A DNA stretch of 64,000 nt from Metaphire vulgaris (Eukaryota; Annelida; Clitellata; Crassiclitellata; Megascolecidae), in assembly GCA_018105865.1 (NCBI GenBank), contig CM030837.1, positions 13,304,225 to 13,368,224 of the forward strand, given 5' to 3'. The notes beneath the pieces were generated by a model. It searched no databases. It had not been told where the DNA came from and saw nothing but the letters and a program-made list of their open reading frames with translations. Both the position numbers and the translations under genes were made by a program. Numbering within the stretch: position 1 is the first letter of the stretch; every line of letters begins with the position of its first letter. Positions 55,646 to 64,000 of this stretch are shown one piece after another.

Positions 55646-56229
55646 ATCTGCACATTAGATAGACTCAACAATAATCTTTAATTGGACACTTTCATATCCA
55701 CCTCCTTTTCCAAATGGCAATGTCAGCTTTCATCAGGATCATAACAAAAAATCACACCTGTTAAATATTGTGCCACCTGTTAAATATTGTGCAAATAATT
55801 TTAACAAAAGTTAAACAAAGTTATTAAAAATACCCGGTACTCATTTTCCTTTATCTACTCTTAATTTTGAAATTTATAATTTAGACTGTTTCTAACTTCT
55901 TAACCCTTTACCGGACATTTATTTTTAATGTAATGTAAAATGGATGCACATATGAGCCATAGCAGGTAGAGAAGGGGTTAATCTGAAATTTTTATCTGTT
56001 TTCACAGCTGTCAAATAACACTTTGTGCAAATGGACAATGCAAATTTCTACAGAATGCTAGACTATGGCCAAACTACCATTTGAAATACTCTCTCACAGC
56101 TCTAGCACGTAAAGTACTTGTACTGTAAATGTAAATGATAGTCTTTTATTTACCGGTAACCACACTGACAACTAAAGAAATTAACCAACTTGATTATTAT
56201 TATTATTATTACCAGACAATTTCTTCAGC

Positions 56230-56560
56230 ACAATAGACAAGATTAAGGTTCAAGACAAGAGCGCATAACTAGTGGCGTCGAACCCTATCTTAAATAAAAT
56301 AATATGTTTTAGGTTTTTGCGGAAAGATTCAGCTGAGGCTGCCTCGGTCACAACGTCAGGTAACTTGTTCCATAGGATCGGGTTAGCTTTGTTAAAGGAC
56401 CTATCACCAAACACGGGGGTCTTCGATGGCGGGGGATGACCAGTCTCGTTCGTTGGCCCGACCGGAGTCGTGATCTCCGCTCATTCGTGGTTGTTCGCTG
56501 GACCTGCGTAGTGAGGTATTCAGGACCGTACTTCGTGACCCGTCCTGTCCTAACCAACTT
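56230..56560. repeat. CpG-rich unidentified insert
   Basis: A GC- and CpG-rich block in otherwise AT-rich DNA. Short plus-strand frames (for example NLFHRIGLALLKDLSP) look like degenerate protein coding, perhaps a LINE or retrovirus-like fragment, but I cannot name a family. Possibly a transposon remnant. Confidence 0.35.
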
Positions 56561-58074
56561 GCTTATATAATAACATTCAGATCATTATTGATCTTGTTAA
56601 GTGTATGTAAAACAAATCATTTCAATCAGTGAAACTGGCAAAGCACTAAAACAAAAGTCAACATAATGCAACTATTATTTCAAAGAGTATCTGAAGAGAA
56701 GAAAGAAAAAGTCTCATGTGGCAACACTGGTCAGCATCTTCTTTGATGATAGCAAATTCCTGTCACAAACAAAAACCTTATAATAAATTTTAAATAAAAC
56801 TTACTTAGTAGTCAATTTACATAAACATTCTGCAACAAGAACTGTGAAATTCGCAAGTAATTTCACCATTTAAAAAGAAACACACATCTGTGTACAGGTA
56901 CACCATAATCAGATTAATTGTAAGCTTTGCTGTTGGATCAGCCGTCATCACGTAACAACATTAGACTCCTGACGTATGAGCAATTTCACAAGAAAGCAAA
57001 TAAAATACTGTGCAACAAAATTATAAACTTTGACATCAATATTCAATTGACAAAATTCTAAAACAAAAAACCAATTCATAATTTATCCAACTTTGATCTT
57101 AACTTTAAACTATCAAGTACTGCTTTTTTAATCACCAAAATGATATAAATGAATGTAAACCTTAAATAGAAATATTTCTATCAATATCATCTAAAAACAA
57201 GATCCCTTATCCATTGTTAACAACAACAACACAGGCATCACGGATCAACAGTCCAGGAATGGATGACTTTTTATAATATCAAACTGAGAGATTAACACAG
57301 AATCAGTCAGAATTCAAAAAACCAAATTAGCGACACAAAAACTACACCACAAACAGATTCTAATCTGCACAACTCTAGTCCCACAATCCATACAAGTGAA
57401 ATACCTCAAACTATAATTAAAATCAATCAATACTACTTTCACTTCATATCTGCAAACCTGCAATATCTTATCAACAAAATCATAATCTCTCAGTGACATC
57501 TATCCTCCCAGATAGTACGGAATAAACCCCAGAGCAATCTCCCATTTCACAAATTTATAATCAGTTTTCATTGCAACTATTCATTCCAGTTTGTATTTCA
57601 TGAGAAACTGATCTTGTAACTCCACCATTGGAAACTACTATTGATGTCAGTTAATGTCTATGACAATTTAAAATTCTGCAGAGTCACTGATTCCAAAATA
57701 TTATATTTGGTAGAAACAGCTGTTAAAATTCTTGAAGTCCAGCAGTGGAAGATGGCATAAGAAATAAAAACGTCCCCAAAATTATCAGAAAATCCTTTAA
57801 ACAAAATACATCTAACAGAAAATGTTGCATTTTACAATATATTAGGAAATGTGACATTCATACTGAAGGTCAAGAACAAAGAAGATACTAAAGCCCTGTT
57901 AGTAAAAGAAACTCTGTACATGTGCCTTTGGTTCATCTTCAAATTCTCCCTCCTAACATTCACTTACATATAATTTGCCAAAATTGCAATATGAACCTCT
58001 TTATCAAATTTAAAACAGTCCAAAGGCCTGTTTACAGCTATAGTAGTGGAACAGTTCTGTGTTGCGTTCAAAAA
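56561..58074 (-). other. probable long 3' UTR of the TMED gene and intergenic DNA
   Basis: AT-rich sequence downstream of the TMED stop codon, without open frames of note. I saw no canonical AATAAA on the minus strand close to the stop. A variant ATTAAA lies near 57125. The UTR extent is unknown. Confidence 0.35.
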
Positions 58075-60156
58075 TTATGTGGCAACAAATGATGGCGACG
58101 AATGAGGACGCTTGTCCGTAAAGAAGCTTCGCAAAACGATGATCTGTCCAATGCTGACCACTAGAATGACCACCGACTGGCCAAGTGACCAATACTGGAC
58201 GCGGTCATTCAGGTCCTCAGCAAATGCTCGACCCTGAGACTCTCGCAATCGATGATGGGTCTGATAGTCGATGGTCGATTTCATATTTTCATGCAATGCA
58301 CCAGCTGAGGATTCCATCTGCAATCAAAATAAGCAAAGATTCAGCATACAAGAAGTGAATTCTCTATTAAAAAATTGCCAAAAAGCAAAAACAATTCAGA
58401 AATGAATGCATAACTATGCAATTTACATATTCTAAAGATTCATTGCCCAATGGTTTGCTGTTGTTTTGTCATGGAATACAATATCGTTCGATAAATTAAG
58501 GCTTTACTCATGAATAATTCAGCTGTCAATCTAGTCAACAAAATATTTGCAAAATTATTTCAGCAGTATCAAGCATCACCAAAATATTCATTTTTTTATT
58601 TCTGTTGTTGACCTAATGATATCAGCACCATTAAAATATAAAATACTTCAACCTAATTTCTAAATGAATAACTAAAAGATTTAAAATCTTTTGGCTTATA
58701 CCATGGCATAACATGATTCCAAGCAGTTTAGGAAGCAAGTGACTAGTCTGCGTGAAAACCACTATATTACTCTTAACATTTAATAACTTAGGTCTCCCTG
58801 TTAACTTTTGAATTGATTTATCCTTTTAACTTTTCTGCAGTAAAATTTTTTTCTTAGTTCACTCCTTTCTTATAGAATTTACAATTGTGACCTCTGGTGT
58901 TGTTGGTGCATATAATCGTTCATATGGCACACCTACTTTCCCAGTCATTTTGTATGTGTCTGTATAATCTCCTTGCATGCTTTGGTCAATTTTTTGAACA
59001 ATTTTCTATCCAAGTCTAATGATTACTTTTCAGACATCAACGCACAGTATTAACACAAATACGAAAAGACAACAAAACCTCAGATGTTAATCTGTAAACT
59101 TCACATGATTATTGAAACTGAGAGAAATGCCAAAATATCCTCACTGAATTCAGAAAAACTTGCAATTGCAACCTCTCCTTCCACCACAACTTAAATACTT
59201 TATTAGATTATCTACATAATTATTAAACTTGAAAAAATCACCTGTGTGAGTGCAGTCACCCTTTCACCAAGCACTGATTTTATGGGGTCTTCATCGCCGA
59301 CTTTGAAATCAAAGTAGACAAGCTTATGAGTAAAAGTTGAGAATTCATTACTGAAGCAAAAGCGATATTCTCCACGAGCGGATGCCGTCCAAGTGTATGA
59401 ATCATACTGCTTCTTTACTTCTTTATAAAGAGGCTGACTGCCTTGAAATGTCAGTTCTACGTCAACATCATAGTTACCACCTGTGATCACCTATATAAAT
59501 AAAGAATACAAAAGAACTACTAATTGTGATATGATACCCCATGTTTCAGCATTTCTGCAAGCACAGTTCTGATTTACATGTCTGCCTACAAATGCATGTT
59601 GTACACAATAAGAAAACAAAACTCAATACATCAAACAACACAACAACAAAGATAATAATCAAAAACATGAATATCATTCACTGCAAAAGAAGGAGCAAAT
59701 GGCAATTGACCAACACAGTACTTTTAAACTTCTTTACAAACTCTGCAGCCACTTATTAATTATTAGGTTCAACTAAAACCATGAAAACTGATGTTAAAAT
59801 CTTAAGCAATCCAATTCCTATATGAAGCTATCTGAATGCTTCTAAATCGATTCTGCATGATCGTGAAAATTGTCAAAATTTTGCCCATTTACCATTAAAG
59901 TACACACAACTATGAATGGAGATTAACAGCAGAGACTTAAAATACAGATGAAGCGAACTGCAGAAATTCAAATGACCTGGTATTCAAGAGTGCATTTGAC
60001 GTCTTTGTCAATAATTTCGTGGAAACAGAGTTTCTCGTTGTCCGGGAGTTCGAAAGTCAACTCTTCCGACGAAACGCAGGACGAAAGGAGCCACAGAAGC
60101 AGCGAGGCCAGAACCAGAGGGACAAGGGAGGACGCCGTAAGCTGATTCATTGCCAA
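58075..60156 (-). CDS. tmed7: p24/TMED cargo receptor (TMED7/TMED3 type), three coding exons
   Basis: A type I membrane protein of the early secretory pathway that helps load cargo into COPII and COPI vesicles. Coding exons 60156-59977, 59490-59242 and 58317-58075 join at phase 0 to 223 residues, the usual length. Order: signal peptide 1-30 (hydrophobic [14 protein letters not shown]); GOLD domain about 31-130 with [33 protein letters not shown] and [13 protein letters not shown] (paired cysteines C44 and C105); coiled region about 140-180 with [20 protein letters not shown]; transmembrane segment about 187-207 ([14 protein letters not shown]); and a short tail with FF (208-209) and KR (212-213), the COPII and COPI sorting signals. 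Splice sites are canonical. The gamma-p24 assignment is strong; TMED7 versus TMED3 cannot be separated by eye. Confidence 0.96.
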
Positions 60157-60549
60157 CAGATCGATTCAAGCGCACGAAAAGAAACCAACGCGGACTGAAA
60201 TCTTACTGGTGATTATTTTTTAGATAATCGTTTGTTTATTTGAAATTTTATTTGGATAAATACGGCAAAATACTGCTAAGGTTTACGTGGCATCCACACC
60301 TTCGATCTCTGTCTCGTTCTTTCTTCAACATTAGCAATTAGTGTTGCCACCAGAGGATTTTGAACATATCTTTGATTCTTTTAAAATTAGAGACCCAAAT
60401 CAGGGAGTCTGTAAAGGTTTCGCCAATATGTAATCCAAAGGCGTCGATCCACTTAGAATATTGGGGGGGGCCCAAAACTTAGAAGTTAGGTACATGAAAA
60501 GTTGATGCTATCATTTCTCCATTTCTCGTTGTCCTGGTCACTCACGACT

Positions 60550-60552
<3 letters not shown>

Positions 60553-60606
<54 letters not shown>

Positions 60607-60615
60607 TATTATATA
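60553..60615. repeat. (TA)n array left of a TA-targeted MITE
   Basis: TA repeats (some TTA) that continue at 60807-60872 on the far side of the inserted element. Confidence 0.9.
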
Positions 60616-60619
60616 TTTT

Positions 60620-60802
60620 GCCCTCGGTACTTCATTCCCGAAGGTCTTATGAAAAGTGTCCGGAGACATTAAGAAATTGTGTGGCTAACTCTCGTCCGGT
60701 TCGAGGTCTGGAAAAGTTCCTCGAAAAGCAATGGCGTTAAATATTTATATTTACCGGATCAATTTTTTTTCATCATAAGTCCCTCTGGAATGAAGTACCG
60801 AG

Positions 60803-60805
<3 letters not shown>
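60620..60805. mobile_element. TA-targeted MITE (GCCCTCGGTACTTCATTCC) inside a (TA)n array
   Basis: The left end GCCCTCGGTACTTCATTCC is mirrored exactly by GGAATGAAGTACCGAGGGC at the right. TA repeats flank both sides, so the target duplication cannot be told apart from the array. 186 bp, no coding content. Likely Tc1/mariner-like. Confidence 0.75.

Positions 60806-60806
<1 letters not shown>

Positions 60807-60872
<66 letters not shown>
60807..60872. repeat. (TA)n array right of the TA-targeted MITE
   Basis: About 33 TA units. Confidence 0.95.
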
Positions 60873-60874
<2 letters not shown>

Positions 60875-60884
60875 CAAGCGGCGT

Positions 60885-61377
60885 CAAAACCTTGGCCCGC
60901 GTACCAATCTTGGCCCATGGGCTGATTTTATTTGGACCGTGAAAACATTAACGTATTACAATTTATTACTAAAAGTTTATGCGTGAAATTGGCTGATAGG
61001 CATGACTAGAATACGGTTTGTCATAGTTACAACAATAGGTTGTAATCAAATCAAAGTAAATATTGTAATGATTGAATGACCTTTTAATGTTTTCGTCATC
61101 CAGCACGCGTGCCATCCAGCACGCGTGCCATCCAGCACGAGTGCCATCCAGCACGAGTGCCATCCAGCACGCGTGCCATCCAGCACGAGTGCCATCCAGA
61201 ACGCGTGCCAACCAGCAAGCGTGCCAATCAGCACGCTTGCCATCCGTTTACTTCAGATTTTTAGATAGCTCAGATTTTGGAATATAATATTGACAAGCAT
61301 TTATGCATTTGGCCCATGAGGACATGGAAAACATGTTATTTGGCCCGCCGCCCAAAAAAAAAGTCTTGACACCCCTG
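60885..61377. mobile_element. hAT-type element with GGCCCGC termini enclosing a minisatellite
   Basis: Left edge GCGGCGTCAAAACCTTGGCC then CGCG. Right edge TTTGGCCCGCCGCCC then CTTGACACCCCTG. This resembles the CAGGGGTGTCAAA...GGCCCGCGG termini common in animal hAT elements. No duplication is clear because the flanks are TA-rich. Confidence 0.55.
61097..61240. repeat. 16-bp minisatellite, nine units
   Basis: Nine tandem copies of CATCCAGCACGCGTGC with variants (cgcgtgc, cgagtgc, cgcttgc). The last three units are diverged. The 16-bp unit gives short repetitive open frames on both strands, judged non-coding. No spacers. Confidence 0.95.
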
Positions 61378-61591
61378 ATATATAGCTATATAAATGAATA
61401 AAAATATATAGACCTATAGCTACTTGACCTAAGATCTATATATATACTTTATATATATATTATATATATATACATAGGCCTACATACACAGAGTGTAGAC
61501 CCTATACATAAAAGTATATTTGGATAGATATATGGATTGGATATCTTATATATAAATTATATATAGTTGATATATATATAGATATATAGAT

Positions 61592-61645
<54 letters not shown>
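61592..61645. repeat. (TA)n microsatellite
   Basis: About 27 TA units within a broader TA-rich tract from 61380. Confidence 0.95.
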
Positions 61646-61646
<1 letters not shown>

Positions 61647-62173
61647 TTGATACTAAAATTAAGCGCATATGGATAATGAGCTGCTTCGGTGCTGCTTTGA
61701 AAGTTCTGTAGAAATTAACAAGATTTTACTTACTTAGGCTACTTACTTTACTTATATCAGGAAGTGATAGAAATTCAGCCATAATTTTTATTTAATTTTG
61801 GGTTTGTTCAATAATTTACTTTCAATTAAGCTATTTAATGTTTATAAAGGCAAAATTCATAGTTCTGCAGTCTGCACCACTAAAAATTATTGCTAACCAA
61901 TCATATTAAAACGTAGGCATGAATACTGTACCTTACCTGCTTGAGTAGTCTATCTCGTAATCTCAATTAGAGTGTTGAGTCCAAGATGCAGAGTAAAATG
62001 AAAAGTTTGACAAATAAAAGAGTCCAGGTTTCGTGGGCAACATCTTAAATGATATTGCATTGTCGCTTATGAGTCAAAATTAAATTTGTATTATCTACTA
62101 CTCGGATTTACACGTCTACGCAGGTAACTGTCTAGTTCAAGCAAGAGAAATGTCTTAAATGCAGTCAGTTGAC

Positions 62174-62377
62174 CAGTGGCGTAGCGTGACTTTTGGGGGC
62201 CCGGGGGGCATGTTTGCCACGGGGGCCCCAAAGTTTCGTGCTGACGAGCAAAAAAAAAGTCGTCAGCACGTTCATTTCTAAGATTATTAGGGTTAACCGT
62301 AACCTAAATAGACCCCTCTTTGGGCCCCAGCCCGGGGCCCGGGGGCAGTCAACAAAGTGCCCCCACGTTAGCCACTG
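62174..62377. mobile_element. hAT-like MITE family B, short copy
   Basis: Ends CAGTGGCGTAGCGTGAC and CCCCCACGTTAGCCACTG. Perfect duplications cagttgac flank it (62166-62173 and 62378-62385). It has a single perfect-stem module (about 62240-62266) and a short TTAGGGTTAACC stretch. It is in reverse orientation relative to 43874. Confidence 0.92.
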
Positions 62378-63149
62378 CAGTTGACTCAGTTCCCGTAATC
62401 TCCATATAATTTAGACGCTTCACCCGTGATTTCGACAGACCCATACGATTGATCTAAACTTCCAAAGAGTTAAACGACATTCTCTCAGCAGAGTGGCGTA
62501 GTTACCCCCCCCCTTATTTTACTAACGCATCAACGCTGTTGTACAGTCGTCAACTATCTATTAAAATCTAGTAAATTTGGCTCACAAGCATCTTGACATC
62601 GTTCCCATGATGACCGTTAAGCGACGTGAAAGTTTACACTCAACCAGAGACCAGATTCCTAGATTCCGACCAAGGAAGCCTAGATAGAACAGTATTTATT
62701 TAGGCTTCCATGAGTCCGACTGACTGCTTGTTCGTCCCCAATGGTTTAATTATCAGGTTTAAAAGGTTCACATTTGTAGGCAATCTCGATAAACGCAGTG
62801 AGGGGTACTCCAGTGACTGAGTGTCAAACTACTGAGCAAACGTTACAGGGCCTACATGTTGGAGTGGGGGCAACATATGATGAACAAATGCTAAGCCCGC
62901 TCTAAATCAATGGAGAGAATCGGGCCCCTGTGGATCGCCATTTCTGAACCGAAACTCCAAAAATATGAAATTTCAAAAAAAGAAATTTCAGGAAGAGCAT
63001 GCATTGAGACTGGAAAATGTGTTAACTGGTATATAAGAATGTTAAAATATTGGGGGGCCCAACAAGTACTGGGCCCCCCTGCCCGAATTATTGGGGGCCC
63101 GGGCCCCCTATGGATTGACGCCTATGCTGTAATCAGTAGTTTGATAGCG

Positions 63150-63497
63150 AAATTAACTCATATACTTTGGAACTCGATCCCAGCTTCCCTCCGCAGACTT
63201 AGACACTTTCAAACAACAAAATCTGAATTCTCATTTCCTATAATTCCCGCATTATCTCCTCAAGTCTTCAGGTCTAAGCTTAAATCCTTCCTTTTTCTTA
63301 AATCATTTCCTCCATAGCTGTAACAACCTAGCCTCACTGCCTTTTGGATGTTGACTATTGCCTGGCTGATAATATACCTTCACCATAGCTATTTTAATAA
63401 GAGAGGCTGAGCGCTTAAGAATAATCAGCTACTGTTGTGCTGCTTTCCAGGGCGCTATAGACATCCACGAGATTTTACTTACTTACTTACTTAAGCA
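63150..63497 (+). pseudogene. CR1/L2-like LINE 3' end, remnant 4
   Basis: The plus strand encodes LWNSIPASLRRLRHFQTT and, after about 25 residues, FRSKLKSFLFLKSF. These are the C-terminal ORF2 blocks. It ends GGGCGCTATAGACATCC with a (TTAC)n tail (63474-63494). Truncated on the left at the element ending at 63126. Confidence 0.82.
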
Positions 63498-64000
63498 AGT
63501 CTTTAACCCTCGTAGGGTGTAAGGGGGTAAATTACTCCCCAGTCCAGTAAGAGTTGCGTATCTTTTTTACTGTTACACTTTAGGCAAAATGCTTTTATGA
63601 CTTTTCCTAAATATGTTTTCACTACACATATTACACAATGGTCATATTTTACACACTTTATGTGCTGCCACCTAGCGGTGTCCGTCGACATCGTCTGGTG
63701 TTTTACATGAGTGATATGTCTTTCGAAATGCATATACACTGTATATACACTGTATATGCATTTTATATAGCCTACACTTTGTGCATATATGCGCAGTATA
63801 TAGGCCTAGGCCTACACTGCATATATAGGCCTAGTAGAAGACATATACACAGTATACACTGTATCGATGTTTTGTTGTTAATGCGACTCATCCATACATA
63901 TATTTTCAAACTGCGCAGGCTTGTATATGTTTTGGGCTATAATTTTGCTTGGTTTTTAGCACAACGAATATACAGTAGTAGTGTAGTACATGTTGTATGA
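63498..64000. other. unassigned stretch at window edge
   Basis: TA-, TATATGCA- and TAGGCCTA-rich sequence. The open frame to the window end on the plus strand reads mostly low-complexity Tyr/Ile/Cys codons and is not convincing. Confidence 0.4.

Larger units (their letters stand above)
60436..63126. mobile_element. possible 2.7-kb hAT-like element (GGCGTCRATCC ends) hosting many insertions
   Basis: Left edge CAAAGGCGTCGATCC, right edge GGATTGACGCCTATG. Flanks atgtaatc (60428-60435) and ctgtaatc (63127-63134) match at 7 of 8. Sub-terminal AATATTGGGGGG then GCCCAA is mirrored near 63050-63075. It could instead be two independent fragments. It encloses (TA)n arrays, a TA-flanked MITE, a minisatellite-bearing element and a family B MITE. 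Confidence 0.55.

Noticed and set aside
56230..56560. Gene exon in a CpG-rich block
   Set aside because: Stops in all frames and no family recognised; kept only as an unidentified insert.
61097..61240. Repeat protein coding region (short repetitive frame)
   Set aside because: Frames are open on both strands simply because the 16-bp unit lacks stops; there is no start context or flanking coding.

Overview
This window is animal nuclear DNA. It carries three spliced protein genes with GT-AG or GC-AG introns, all on the minus strand, set in a very dense field of transposon relics, satellites and AT-rich DNA. The organism is not identified. The gene structures, the many (TA)n arrays, the tRNA-derived SINEs and the LINE 3' ends fit a marine invertebrate, possibly a deuterostome; that placement is a guess.

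Genes: (1) glutamine synthetase, six coding exons between 19867 and 12915 (368 residues), with a likely non-coding first exon near 26619-26960. (2) A Rab-type small GTPase of the Rab5/22/31 group, seven coding exons between 52771 and 41250 (208 residues). (3) A p24-family cargo receptor (TMED7/TMED3 type), three coding exons between 60156 and 58075 (223 residues). All exon joins were read by hand, and every junction keeps frame. The three genes have unrelated housekeeping roles (nitrogen metabolism, endosomal traffic, ER-Golgi traffic), and nothing suggests a functional cluster.

Layout: 1-12.2 kb holds mobile-element debris (short hAT-like MITEs, a decayed DDE transposase, an RT fragment, minisatellites). 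12.2-27 kb is glutamine synthetase with its introns. 27-41 kb is a gene-free repeat zone with SINEs, CR1/L2-like LINE ends, a mariner element and several nested MITEs. 41-53 kb is the Rab gene, whose introns are largely transposons. 53-60.2 kb is AT-rich DNA and the TMED gene. 60.2-64 kb is again nested repeats.

The most striking content is the repeats. More than twenty short elements have matching 8-bp target duplications and termini beginning CAG or CAA, which is the hAT signature. They fall into many families with different ends. Yet most families carry the same internal hairpin-like module (TGACRAGC, an A-run, then GGTCRTCA), and a PIF/Harbinger-like family with 3-bp duplications carries it too. 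Other items of note: an element closely resembling the SPIN/URR1 type of hAT transposon inserted in a SINE; foldback-like elements whose arms are short tandem repeats, two of them with a TTAGGG-like core; and up to three levels of nested insertion datable by empty-site comparison.
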